Shown: piece by piece, positions 22,699 through 34,410 of the stretch
How the letters are laid out: each line of letters starts with the position of its first letter
Position numbering within the stretch: the first letter of the stretch is position 1
NCBI GenBank assembly: GCA_024345305.1
Contig: BRON01000005.1
Span: 1,302,001-1,366,000, forward strand
DNA from: Mrakia gelida
Taxonomy: Eukaryota; Basidiomycota; Tremellomycetes; Cystofilobasidiales; Mrakiaceae
DNA: 64,000 nt
Reading direction: 5' to 3'
Made by a program: the position numbers and the translations under genes
The notes under the pieces: generated by a model
Told to the model about the DNA's origin: nothing
Database searches by the model: none
The model's input: only the letters and a program-made list of their open reading frames with translations

Positions 22699-22925
22699 CG
22701 TGAATCTTCAATTGAGGTAGCTCGAGAGAAGAAGGGGCAAAAAAGCTGAGAAGAAGGGAGGGGAAGCGTTGGTGGGTGCTCGTCGTTTGGGAGGCAAAGA
22801 AGGGTGAGCTCGAAGCTCGACCAAATGAGCTTCGAGCTTTCGCGAGCTCGACCTCACGTTCACCCTCCCACCACGACAATCTCAACCTCCCGATATGCTC
22901 CCCCACTCATCAGAAGTATCTCTCG
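22699..22925. promoter_or_regulatory. Divergent promoter region, Ku80 / BTB gene
   Basis: 227 bases between head-to-head genes, carrying both promoters. No named element recognised. Confidence 0.4.
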
Positions 22926-24341
22926 ATGCCCCGACATCCATCTACGTCAACTTCACACCGACCTTCACCCTGCAAACGCGCTAAGACCTCGTCCAGACCA
23001 GATCAGCCTTCCTCCTCCTCCTCCTCCCTTCCCTCCCCTTCGTCGACCTACTTCTTCGAGGACGGGAACGTCCTTCTTCACGTCGAGTCCACACTCTACA
23101 AGGTCCATAGGAGCAGCCTGGAGAAGTCAGAGGTCTTCGCGGACACGCTACTCGTAGGCTCGAACAAGGGAGGAGAAGGAGAGCTCGCGACGATCCAGCT
23201 TACAGGGGATTTGGTGGTCGACTGGGACGTCATGTTGAGGGCGATGTACGATGGACTGTAAGGCTTAGCTCCGCTTAGCTGGTATCATTTTGCTGAAGGG
23301 CTGACCTCGTCTCTCCGACAGGTCGTTCGTCAGCCTGCTTCCAACTTTGCGAGAGACTCGCTCTCTCCTCCTTCTCGCCGACAAGGTCAGCTCTTCCCTC
23401 CTTCTTCGGGTCTTAGATCTCTACAGGGCCTGATTTGACTCCATCTATCCTCTGTTATCTTCTCGACAGTACAACCACGCCTCCGTCCTCGCCATTGCCA
23501 TCCATGCCTTCAAAGCTCGCGCCGAGGACGAGAAGGCGCCCTACTTCCCTCTCCACCCCTACCAGAAACTGCCAACATCACCCTAAGAGCACGACTCGAT
23601 CTACCCCCTAGGAGCTCTCAAACATTCGCCGCTCTCATCTCTTTGGGTGTCGCCAATGGTCTTCCCAAATCAATCTACTCCTGGTGCTTCGTCGTTTTCG
23701 CCGATCAGCCTGCTGCAACTCGGTCCAGTTGTATCTTCGGCGAGTGGGAGGCTGAAGGATGGATTGTTCGATTGGATAGGGACTCTGGTTCGTTCAACTT
23801 GACCTCGGTTTACATAGTTCAGTCGAGCTCTTTCTCGAACTGACCGTCAAGTTGTCCTTCTCCTCTCCTGACTCCAGTCAAAGCCGTCGTCCTTCGCATC
23901 GACCAAATCGCCATCCTTGCCGCTCAAGCCGAAAAGATCCACAAGTCTTCTGATATGCACTCCTCCGAATGCAGAAGATGCAAGGCCAAACGCGGAACGT
24001 CTTGTCGGGACGCTTTGGAGAGAGTCGGCTCCGTCACCCTCTTCGACGCGGACGCCTCGTTCGTACCAATCTTGACTATGCTTATCACCAACGATTCTGA
24101 TTGGATCCACGCTCTCGAGGAGGACATGCAGCCGGAGTGCTTGGAGGGGTACAAGGAGCTTTGGTCGACCGTGAAACGGGAGGTGAGTCTTCACTTCGCT
24201 TCACTTCGCTTCGCTTTCGGACGCGTCTTGTCCATCATTTCCGTCGCTCGATCCTCACGCTCCATTCTGACCTTCGCTTCTCTTCCCTTCCACCAGTACG
24301 AAGTCTTGGTAGATCTAGACATAGACGAGATCGATGACTAG
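22926..24341 (+). CDS. BTB/POZ protein with an apparent 1-base frameshift
   Basis: Second BTB gene of the window, with the same Ser-rich basic leader style as the third (CKRAKTSSRP here, TKRARTSSTS there). Exons 22926-23257, 23322-23385, 23470-23787, 23878-24182 and 24297-24341. BTB core: VLLHVESTLYKVHRSSLEKS, then DTLLVGSNKGGEGELATIQL, then LLLLADKYNHASVLAIAIHA. Inside exon 3, near 23567-23575, the frame coding FPLHPYQ ends in a stop within about 20 bases, while the next frame carries TANITLRARLDLPPRSSQT and joins correctly to the following exons. One base appears to be missing there. The C-terminal half has a Cys-containing stretch (SSECRRCKAKRGTSC) and an acidic end (DLDIDEIDD). It may be a recent pseudogene, a sequencing error or an unusual splice. 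Confidence 0.65.
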
Positions 24342-24576
24342 CCCTTCGGTTGCTTTCGCTTCGACGAACAAGAGTCCGGAAGTACCCACGACTCAAGTCG
24401 GATCATCGCCTCCCGTCCCAACGATCTCGCTCGAGGCTCAGCTCAGAAAAGAAGCGATGCACGGACGTTGAGAGTGGATCAACAAGACGCCAAAGCTCTC
24501 TCGCTGCGCTGCTTTGACCTCTTCTCGACGAAGGAAGGGAGAGCGAAGCTCAACGAACGGGAGCTCACTTTTCTCT

Positions 24577-24594
24577 CCCCCCCCCCCCCCCCCC
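24577..24594. repeat. Poly-C run of 18
   Basis: Uninterrupted run of 18 cytosines, a likely slippage hot spot and a possible site of length error in the assembly. Confidence 0.9.
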
Positions 24595-25184
24595 ATTTCA
24601 CTCGTTCGAATGCCAACCCGCACACTCCAGAGCCAACTCTCGACATCTCCCTTCCAAAGAAGCTCACCTCGATTATCCCGCCTCACAAAACCCCACCTGA
24701 GGAGCTTTCTCGTCTCGAACGAACGATCGCGAAAGCACGACCCGTCTCGCAGCACCCTCCGTTCCCCCCCGTCTCCCTCTCTCTCTGCAGTCCAGCCCGC
24801 TCGCAACAGTCACATCAGAGATGAAGAGAAGCATGCATGTCCGAGAACGAAAGCGAAAACGAGACGCGACTCGGAGCTCGAAGCGAACGAAGAAAAGAAT
24901 GAAAAAACATGAGCAGAACGAAAGAACGAAGAGATGAAAGAGTCGAACAGATCAAGAGGTATAGAGAGTGAAAAACATCAAGCGTAGATTACGCGACGAA
25001 GGTATGAAGATGTGTGAAGATGTGTGAAAAGCATGCAAGTGTGAGGATTCTGTTTGAGAGAAAGTGCAAGGGAGTTGGGGGGAAGGGGAGGGGGAGTGTT
25101 AAAAGTCGAGGTAAGGTAGTCTAGAGAAGGGCGAAGCGAGTTCGGTTTCGTTCTTCTCGGACCGGCATCTAGGTAGGGGGGAGA

Positions 25185-25200
25185 GGGGGGGGGGGGGGGG
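25185..25200. repeat. Poly-G run of 16
   Basis: Uninterrupted run of 16 guanines with more G-runs on both sides (25176-25263), giving G-quadruplex potential on the plus strand. Confidence 0.9.
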
Positions 25201-25461
25201 TAGGTAGGGACACAGTGAGGGGAGTAGGGGTGTGGTAAGGGGGGTGGAAGTAGACAAGCAACGGAATGGGAGGAAGAGCGATGAGCGTTCCATAGAGAGA
25301 CGAGCGAGAGCGAACTGGACTGAACGAAAGCGAAGACGTGAACGAAGCAGGACTACGGAAAACTAAAGCGAGATGCTAGGCTACATGTGGGGCGAAGGGA
25401 GGGTGGGGAGGGGTAGGGTATGTCTTGGTTCGAGGGAGGTGAGGAAGCGAAAGGACGACGA

Positions 25462-28400
25462 TCAGACGCCGTAGGGACCCAGAGGAGCAGCGCTTCTCTT
25501 TTTGCCGATGGAGACCTGTGAAGGAAGAGAGGCGAAGAGAGCAGAAGAAAGGGGTCCAGTCAGTCCTCGAGCGAAACGAACGAGAGCACGCGTCCTCGAA
25601 CTCGACGCGTCTCGGCTCCCAACGGATGTCTGAGACTCACCTCCAACCCCTCATCATCCTCATCACTACTCCCACTCTCCGCCTCCCCACTCTCCACTCC
25701 ATCATCCTCCAAATCCAACACTCCCCTCTTCCAAGGACTCCGACTCCCACTCTCCACCTCCATCCCCAGCGGACTCCTCGCCCTCCCAATGCTCCCTCCA
25801 GGCGAAGCCACCGAGAGATGATGCGTCCTCTCTGCCGAGCTCTTCCTCGAGAGCGATTGCTGACCCTGCTGATTATCAGGCGGCGACGTCCGAATAGAGG
25901 GCGTGTTCGGTCGTTGCGTCGGCGTTTCGACCATCAACGAACTCGTCGCGGTCGTTGGCGAGTCGGGGTTAGAGTTGTTGTTGGACGAAGGAAGAGGGTA
26001 TCGCCCGTTCACGTTCGCGTTGGCTGGGGAGGAGGGAGGGGAAGGGGAAGGGGAGGGAGTGTTGTTGTAGAGTGCTGAACGAGGAGGTCGGATCGTCGAA
26101 GGGGTTCCGGAAGAAATTGAGGGTTGGTGATTCGAGGAGGAGGTTGTCCGTTCTCGATCTCGAGCGGAAGGAGAGGTAAAGATGGGTGAGAAAGCAGGTC
26201 TCAACGAATCGAAAGAATCGTCTTCCCCTACTCCCAACTCGTGATCCGTTTCCTCCTCGAAGGATCGGCGACCTGCGACCTCGGCGTTGTGGTACGACGA
26301 GGAAGACTTCCATCCGTCGCGACCGATCCTGAAGTCCACAGCGACCGTTCGAGGGAAACCACCACTCTCGGCTCTCCGAACCCCTCCCTCTCCGAGATCC
26401 TCTCCGTACTGGTCGTCGTCGTCGGAGAAGTCGAGATCGTCCTCGATGTCGAGCGTCTCCCCAGCGGGAAGGTCAAAGCTTCGTCCTCGAGTCGCGTCGT
26501 CCGACGAAGAAGGCTGCTGACCGAATCGATGGACACCGAGCGGCCAGTGAGGAGAGAGCCCGTGGTTGTTCGACGAGGAAGGAGAAGATCCGTGGGTGTC
26601 GTGGGAGTGGTGATCGTCCGAACCTCCTCCTCCGTTCGCGAGGCTGGCGAAATGGATCCCAAGTCCTCCGTCGTCGTTCTCGAGTCGAGGTAGGGACCCA
26701 ACGACGATAGGAACTCGAGGAGCGAGATCGTCCAAGCTCTGTCGAACGGCTGCTGGATGATCCTCGTCGCTCTGGAAGCTCAGCGATCCTCTCGCTGGGC
26801 TGGCTCCTCCCTCTCCTTCGTACGACGACGAATGGCCTCGAACGCTCTCGACTTCCGAGCCTGCTCCTACTCCCGCTCCTCCTCCTCCTCCTCTGTCCTT
26901 GTGCTTCCTCCTCCCGAAAAACCGAGCGAGTTTCCCAGGCTGCTTCTCCGAGTGCTCGTCCGTTCCCGCTCCTCCGAGAGGACGACGTTCGACCGTTGGC
27001 GAGTGAGGTGTAGGTGGAAGAGGGCTCCTCGATCTCGAGGGTCCGGCGAGAGCGTTCGTGCTGTGACTCCTGTTCTCCGGATGAAGGTCCATCGAGCTTC
27101 GACCGATGTTGGGCGAAAGAGGAGCTGAGGAGATCTCTCGATCTCCTCCAGCGAGGAGCCTCTTGACGGGGAGGAGATGGTTGGAGAGTCGTCGAAGAGG
27201 AGGTTGCGATCGAGCTCCTCGAGGAGTGATGGACGAGGCGGCGTTGACGGATTGACTTCGATCGAGCGTTGAGGGGGTGGCGGTGGGTTTGACGGGGAGG
27301 AGGGAGGGAGAGGAGGGCATGGAGTAGCGAGAGGAGGGAGGGGAAGTCTCGGGTGAGATCTCCTTTGAGCGAGAGCGAGGGGATCCAGATTGGGATGAGG
27401 AAGGGAGGAAGAAGAAGGAGTGTCGAGCCGAGGACGCTGGACTCTGGGACGGCGACGACGGACGTTCGGACGATGCTGACGCGACTCGACCTCCGTTCTG
27501 ATGCAGCCCAGCCAACGACGATCCTCTTGATAGCGAGCTCTGCGGCGAGAGGATCCCTCCTGCAAGTCCGACCTGTCGAATCGCTGGCGAGTTGGTTCCT
27601 GACATCCTCCCAACACTACCTCCCGACGCGCTTCCGCTCCCTCGACCGAGAACGACGATGGAGTCCTCGCTGTAGTCTCCCATTGGGATCCCTGCTGAGG
27701 AGTGAGCTCGAGATCGACTTGGACGGTTGACCGAGGTGGAAGAGGAGGAGGAAGGGTGGAAGAGCTTCTGCTTGAACTTGGACGCGGTTCGTTTGATTCG
27801 AGACGAGAGGGTTTCGGTGAAGGCTGAGGCAACCTCGTCCTTGGTGACGGTGACGAAATCGTTGCCTGGATCCGTGCTCGTGAGCCAGTGGTCGTAGTTG
27901 TCGATTCCTCGGAGGACCCAAGGGTGTCGCTGATGGAAAACAAAGAGCAGACGCGACGAGAAAGGTCAGCTCTCGAACTCCACTCTGACCTCGACGCGAT
28001 TTCCTCTTCGACGCGTCCTCCGACCATCTCTCGAGACCGAGGCACTCACCTTAACCTGCTCCAACTTAATCCTCTTCTCTGGATTCTTCTCCAGCATGCC
28101 CTTCAACAAATCCGACAGCTCCCTGGCCTCCCAACTCGTTCCATCCGCGGGGACCTTCCCACCCGTCTCGAACCTCTCCTTCCCAGCCCACCTCGGCACA
28201 TCAAAGTCCTCGTTCGGGATCACCGCAAACAGGGCAAACTCCGTCGGAGCCTCGAACGGGACCTTCGCGAATAGCAAGCAGTAGAGGGTGACTCCGAGAG
28301 CCCAAACGTCGATGGCTTTGGTGACCTTGGGACGTTCCCTCCTTCCTCGGTAGGCCGACGAGGGGATGCCTGCTTGGCGGTTGATGGTGATTTGGGAGGA

Positions 28401-30557
28401 GGTGGAGGGGAAGAAGGAGGAGCTGTCGCCGTTGAGGTGGTGGGTGGAGGCGGCAGGGGAGGAGGGAGCGAGCGGAGTGATCTCTCCGTTGTAGCAGAGT
28501 TCCGGAGCGAAGAACGCGGGGGATCCTGCTGTTTTGGCGAGAGCTTCCTCGTCGAGAGCGATGTAGGCGTCCGAGTTGATTCCGTCGAGTTCGTCGTCGA
28601 GTCCTGAGGCTAAGCGAAGGACGGAGGAGTAGTGGGAGACTCCAAAGTCGGAGATCTTGACGACCGAGTGATCCTTGTTCCAGAGGAGGTTGGCGGGCTT
28701 GATGTCTCGATGGATGATTCCTTGGTGATGAACTGAGAGGAAACGAACAACGAACGAACACGGAGGGAGAGGGAGAGGTAGCGCGTGTCAGTGATAATGA
28801 GCTCTCTTTCGACTGAACGAGCGGAGTTAATGAAGAAGAAGGGGAAGGGGAGGAAGGGTGATTGAGTCGAGCTCACGATATTCCAACCCGAGCACCACGT
28901 CCCTAAACATCCTCCTCGTCTGCTCGGTCGTCAACAAAGGCGTAGGAGGTTGATCTTCCGACTTCCACTTGACTTCCCCTCCCTCCATGTACTCGAGAAC
29001 TGTCCAAGTCCAAACAAACGCCAACGAACGAGGGGAATGGTTCAGCTCGCGCGACTTCCTCGACCTTCCTGCCTCCTTCCAAATCCACCTCGTCACCCCT
29101 CCCCTCAAACACCAAAGATAAGGAAGATGAGAAAACGGTGCTCACCAAGGAAGACCTTCGGATTCTCCTTCGCATCAATCACCTCCCTCAGTCGGACCAC
29201 ATGAGGATGTCGTAGTTTCTTGAGGATCGCGATCTCCTTCTTGAGCCTGGTTCGAACGAACGAACCAAGGAGAACGTGGTCAGCTCAGTTCGAGGGATCT
29301 GCTCGAGGTCGATCCCTTTCCACCCGGATCGATCCTCTAGCGTGTGAAGTCTAGATAAGAACGAGAGACGAGGGGAGGGGTGTGTGAGTCGACTCACTTA
29401 TCCTCGATCTCCCCAGGCTGAACAGGTTGCTTTGGAGCTGACGAGAAGCCAGGCAGACGTTTCTTCTGCTGACGAGAGATGATCTTGACGGCCTGCAGTT
29501 CGCGAACACCCCGAAAGAAAGAAGAGGGTCAGGGACGGGTTGGTTCGTCGTTCGTCACCCCGCCTTCAGCTCGCTTGAACAGGATCTCTCCGTCCCAAGC
29601 GAGGAAGGAGGGTCGGGGAAGGGAGAGGGTCGACTCACCCAAAGTGTATTCGTCTCCATATCCCTAGCGAGTCTGACCTTCCCGTGCTGTCCTTTCCCAA
29701 GCTCGTTGAGGATCGCGTACTGGTTGAGACATTTCCGACCTGTGTAAGGGTCCGTGGAAGTGGTGATCGTTTCGGTTTCGACGCTGAGGACGAGACGGGA
29801 CGAAGGGAGGAGAGGAGGGGAGGAGTCAGTCAGCTTCGTTGTTGGGTCTTCGTCCGTTTCGCTTCTTGCTCTCCTCGATGGACGAGAGAGAGAGAGCGCA
29901 TATACGAGCACCTCGAGAGGCTCCTCCAACATCTCGCTCGAGGGCAAGGCGAACGAGAGGAGGTCGTCCGACAATCTCGAAGCTCCTTCCTCCTCCTCGC
30001 TCCCTCCCCTCTCATGCTCCCTCCCTCCCACCCAGCCTCTCTACACGCCAACCCAACCCCAGATATAGGACTGAATGCACTCACACCTCTCCCCCCTCGC
30101 GCTCATACAGACTCCCCCCCTCACTCCCCCCCTCGCCCTCCTCCTCAGTAGTCAACCCCGTCTCACTCCCCCCTCCTCCCCCTCCTCCCATCCCTCCCCT
30201 CCCACCTCCAAGCCCTCCTCCCGCTCCAAGTTCTCGATATCCATACACAGGATGATCGCTAGAGAAGTCTCGTCTTGATTGTTCTTGGGAGGAGGAGGAA
30301 GAAGGAGCAGGACCTCGTCTTCCTCCTACGACTCTGAAGCCTGCTCCTGCTGCCGAGGAGGAGGAGGAAGCTCGACTTGAGGAAGCTGTTGCGTTGGAAT
30401 TGGGATAGTAGTAAGAGGGGGAGAGAGTGCGAGAGACGGGGGTGGTGGTGCGGGAGATGGGGGGAGTGGGTGCGGTGGAAGGAGCTAGGGGGAGAGGGCG
30501 AGAAGAGGAGGAGGATGGATTGGAGGAAGGAGGAGGAGGGTGATGGTGAAGCATCAT
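25462..30557 (-). CDS. CaMKK/Sak1-type serine/threonine protein kinase, 8 exons
   Basis: Ser/Thr kinase of the CaMKK group that in fungi includes Sak1/Tos3/Elm1, upstream activators of Snf1/AMPK; this role is inferred from the family. 1320 residues. Exons, 5' to 3': 30557-30085, 29783-29639, 29492-29398, 29246-29146, 28999-28877, 28732-28050, 27929-25641 and 25515-25462. Kinase landmarks (residues about 185-545): glycine loop ELGKGQHGKVRLARD, ATP lysine AVKII, catalytic loop HRDIKPANLLW, KISDFGVSH, and AGSPAFFAPE followed by a Ser-rich insert of about 50 residues. RHPWVLRGI closes the domain. The 157-residue leader and the 760-residue tail (one huge 2289-base exon) are Ser/Pro/Gly-rich and probably disordered and phosphorylated. 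The start is the first ATG in frame (30557); longer versions need GTG. Confidence 0.9.
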
Positions 30558-31364
30558 CGCCTCATTCGAACGAGTCGCTTGCTGTTGCTGGCTGGCTTGA
30601 AGGTTTTGGATAGAGTGGTGGGGTGGAGAGAAGGAGGAGAGCGCGGGTGGGTGAAAAAAGTTGGCGAGAAAGGGGGGAGCTGGGCGTTGGGGGAGGGGAG
30701 GGAGCGAAACAGGAAGGGAGGAAGGAAGGTCGCGAAGGAAGGAGCCCGACACGAGCGTGTCCGCAGAGGCGTCGCTCTTTCTTATCGAGAAACTCCAAAC
30801 GACCAGTCAAATCTTCGAGTCTCGTCGGCTGGTTTCAGGGCTTTTGGTTCCTTGCTTCCTTGCTCGCTTCCCCAGCAGTTCGAGAAACGATTCGATACGT
30901 GATAAGCAAGGAGTGAGAGCGAGCGAGCGAGAAAGGGTAAGCGAGGACGATGCATAGAGAGAGGAGAACGTGTAAAACAAAGAGTACAAGAGAGAGGAGA
31001 ACGTGTAAAACAAAGAGTACAAGAGAGAGGGGTAACGCCGTATGAGTTGAGTTGGATGCGATGCGAAAGAGGGAGAAGGAAGGGAGGGGAACCGAGAGGA
31101 GGGAGGCGACGCGCGGGTGGGAGGAGATTGAGGAAGAGGACCGTCGAACTGGACTGGGCGTCGATGGGGGTGTCGCTAGTGGGAGAGAGAGAGAGAGATT
31201 CTGGAGAGAGAGAAGGAAGGAAGGAGCCGAGAAGGAAGTGAGGGGAGGAAGAGTGAGAAAGGAGGCAAGGAAAGAGGGGTGTTCCGACCCGAGAGACGCG
31301 AAAACGAAAGAGCCAACTCACCGTTTCGTTGTTGTCGTTGTTGTTGCTGCAGTGATCTACTAGA
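30558..31364. promoter_or_regulatory. Kinase upstream region and RRM gene 3' flank
   Basis: About 800 bases between two minus-strand genes. It contains a 33-base tandem duplication (30957-31022) in the presumed kinase promoter or 5' UTR. No gene supported. Confidence 0.4.
30957..31022. repeat. 33-base tandem duplication
   Basis: Two adjacent copies of a 33-base unit with core gagaacgtgtaaaacaaaga. The copies look identical, so the duplication is recent or maintained. It lies about 400 bases upstream of the kinase ATG. Confidence 0.85.
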
Positions 31365-34236
31365 TCACCTCCTCCTTCCTCGTTCTCTCTCCTGATCCAA
31401 CTCCTGCTCCCTCCCTCGCTTCACCAACCCCTCAACCACGTCCCAATCGATCCTCCCTCCCCTCGGTCCCTCCTCCTCGTCAACGTCCATCGAAGCGTTC
31501 AGCTCTCCCTCGACTTCCCTCTCGCCTCTCCTCCCCTCTTCAAGTCCACGTTCAACTCCCTCCCTCAAGTTGCGACCTCCAATTTCCTCCAAAACACCCA
31601 GAACAGTCCCCATCCTTCGCTCGACCTCGTTCCTCCAGCTCAGAGCCTCGTCTCGTTCCCTCTCGACTTTCTTCTGCGACTGTTGAGCCGTCAGGAGGGT
31701 GTTGGCGAGGGTGAGGAGGGAGGATTCGGTGGTGATCAGATGGTGGTAGATCTGGGAGGATTGATCTCGGGAAGCAGTGAGGAGGGATTCGAGTTCGTGC
31801 AGTCGTTGGACGAGGTCGGAGTCGGTGTTGGGAGCGGGGATGAAGGGAGGAGGAGGATGAGGGTAGGGAGCTGTGGAAGGGTTCGAGAGGAGAGAGGAGG
31901 AAGAGGAGGATGCTGAGGTGGTAGGACCGAGGCGAGGAAGGGACTGGTTGGAAGGGTTTCGTTGATGCTGCTGGTGATGCTGTCGACCGTGGTGGCCGTG
32001 TCGATGAGGAGGGGAGACCAGCCCTCCTGACGAGGAGGGAGCTGGTGTTCGCTCGTAGTTGGATGGACCTCCAGCGGGAGTGGGAGGAGAGGAGTGGTTG
32101 GAGGGTGGTTGTTGACGCGTCGAGGAAGAAGGAGGAATCCCACCTGCACCGTTCCAAGTACCCTTCCCACTCACGACGCGTCCCCTTCCTCCTCGGTCGC
32201 TCATTGCCGGACTTAGGGATCGACCGTTCCTTCCACGAAAGTTCGACGAGTCGTTCGGAGGCGAGGGAGGAGCCACCCAGCTGTCTCCACCTCGAGAACG
32301 AGGTGCTTCCTTCGCTATCGTCGTCGAAGGACCAGCAACCGCCGATGGACCATCGCCTCCAACAACCGAAGCTGAGGAGGACGAGCCAGCAGCACCAACA
32401 CCATCACCACCACCGCCACCACCAGTAATATCCGCGTCCGAACGATGACGCGAGGGAGATCGAGACCTAGAAGAAGGCTCATCTCCTCGGACTCGAGCAG
32501 CAGGAGGAAGGGAAGCCTCGTCGTTCCAGCTTCCTCGTCGCTTCCTACTCCGACTCCTACGAGCTTTGGGCGCACCCTCCTCCTTCTCGACGACCTGAGG
32601 TTCTGGCTCTCCAGTCTCAACAGGTGATCGTCGATGTGCTCGGATGGAGCCGTCGATGGGAAGAGGAAGAAGCGTCGAGGAGGAGGAAGAGGGAAGTGGT
32701 TTCGAGTCGTCGGCGTATTCGAGAGGAAGGGTAGCATCTCCTGATGATGATGGCGAAGAGGGCGCATCTCGGCTGGGACCGTCGGTAGGGAGACTCGGTT
32801 TCGACCACTCGATCGTGGTAGGAGCTTCGTACCTGAGAGCGAAAGAAGGACGCGCGTCGAGGAAGAGCAGAAGAGAGGAAGGGAAATGAGTCAGCGAACA
32901 CCACACCGACCGAGCAAGACCAAGTCTCTACCTCTGGAGATTGAAGCAGAAGAGAGAGACAACAAACTTGAACCACTCGTTCCCCGTTGGGACGTTGAGA
33001 GAACACTTGTAGCCCTTCTCGACGAATCGAGTCCAGATCCCAGCCTTCAGCTTCACGTTGCGATCGAACTGAGCGAGGACCTTGTTGAGCTGAGCGTGGT
33101 CCTTGAGGGTCTGTGCAATATGAAAGCAGAGAAGGTAGCGAGAAAAATCAAGTCAGTTGAGGCGAGAAGGAAGGACGCGAAGAACGAGAACGGGAACGGA
33201 GGGACGAACGACGTAGGCGTTGGTGTTCTTCAGGCGAGTAGACTTCCACATCTGATAGGACGAGCAGAGGAAGGAAGGTCAGCGTTTGCTTACGAGAAAG
33301 GGTCTGAGAAGATAGCTTACCTGGATCTTCACGCTGTTGAGGAGGGAAGAACAATGAACAACAAGGAGGAAGGTAAGTTCGAGTCCGCGAGTGAGTCCTT
33401 CTGTCGAGCGAGGGAAACGAGCCAGTTTCCCGAGACCAAGGAACTCACATTCCACCGAATCGCTGGAACAGATGACGAATATCCTCGACGGTGGTGTTGT
33501 CGGGAACACTAGAGGAGGCAAAAGAAGAGCGGAAAGGTGAGCTTTGGTTCGTCGACGAGTTGAGGAGGCTTGACGGAGGTCGTGCGATGAAAACGAAGTC
33601 GAGGGGAGACGAGGAAGCTCTTCTGGGGTATACATGATCGCCTCTACACAGTCTCAGTGCATCTCAGAGCCTACCACCTGTAAGCACAGCGAGGCAAGAG
33701 CGGACGAGAGGCGAAGACGACCCCATCTCTCGAGCTCGCTCTTCTCCTCCCTTCCCCAAACAACGAACGACGAAAAACAGGACTCACTTCGCTACCCTCA
33801 ACACCGGAGGATCATCTATAGGCTTGTTGTTCTGCCCTACCGCGGCCTGTTTCTTCTCGACCCTCTTCTGGGGAGGAGGGACCCCTCCGTCTCCCATCCT
33901 CGCTTGAGGTCCGAAGGTGTTGTGACGAGGAGGAGGAGGAGGGGGAGGGAAGTTGAAGCTGCTGTTGTTCATATGAGAAGGCGGTGGTGGAGGAAAAGGC
34001 GGAGCTTGAGGGTACTTGTTCCTCCCTAGATTCGAGGTTGGAGGCGGAGGTCCTCCTAAAGGGAAGGAGGGTCGATAGTCGTTGGGAGGAGGAGGAGGGA
34101 AAGAGGGGAAAGGGTTGTGACGAGAAGGGCCAGGTCCTCCGTTGTTCTGGAAGCCTGGAGGAGGATGGTTGCGTTGATATTCTGCTGGGAAGGGTTGGTA
34201 GTTGAACGTGCTCGAGGGAGGACCGTGATCGACCAT
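31365..34236 (-). CDS. RRM-like RNA-binding protein, Pro/Ser-rich, 6 exons
   Basis: 736 residues; orthologue not recognised. Exons, 5' to 3': 34236-33788, 33508-33449, 33333-33321, 33251-33210, 33110-32932 and 32832-31365. The leader is Pro/Gly/Asn-rich (PPPPPPRHNTFGPQ type). An RRM-like fold starts near residue 145: first strand LRVANVP, first helix TTVEDIRHLFQRFG, second strand GIVKIQMWKS, third strand TNAYVTL, then helix KDHAQLNKVLAQF. A conserved-looking block follows (KAGIWTRFVEKGYKCSL, GNEWFKFVVSLFCFNLQ). The 489-residue last exon is Ser/Pro/Arg-rich with an SR-like stretch and a C-terminal coiled coil (about residues 620-700). Exon 3 is only 13 bases and completes the second RRM strand. 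A role in mRNA processing is inferred only. Confidence 0.78.
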
Positions 34237-34410
34237 CGTATAAGGAGAAGAAGAAGGGAGGGAGTGAGGGTTGCGAGTCAAGGAAGGGAACGACTCCGAA
34301 AACGCAAAGAGAGCTCGTCGTCCTTCCTCTCGAAGCCGTCTTAACGGCCAGCTCCCCTCCCAAACCCTCCATACCCATCTCGGCCTCGCCAGCCCTCCTC
34401 CTCTCTCACC
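34237..34410. promoter_or_regulatory. Divergent promoter region, RRM gene / mS33
   Basis: Only 174 bases separate the two opposing start codons, so promoter and 5' UTR sequences must be shared or overlap. Confidence 0.45.

Larger units (their letters stand above)
24342..25461. other. Convergent gap with homopolymer tracts
   Basis: About 1.1 kb between the BTB gene and the 3' end of the kinase gene. It holds a run of 18 C (24577-24594) and a run of 16 G (25185-25200). ORFs across it (24468-24824 and neighbours on both strands) are low-complexity and have no splice-joined continuation. No gene supported. Confidence 0.45.

Noticed and set aside
24468..24912. Plus-strand ORFs after the BTB gene
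   Set aside because: They cross an 18-base C run, are low complexity, and lack splice continuation or domains.
26867..28045. Long minus-strand ORF overlapping the kinase tail (392 codons)
   Set aside because: Out-of-frame shadow of the 2289-base kinase exon; it is low-complexity Ser/Arg/Pro and crosses the kinase exon border without splice signals.
30558..30752. Kinase start at 30752
   Set aside because: That codon is GTG; the first ATG is at 30557 (or 30554).
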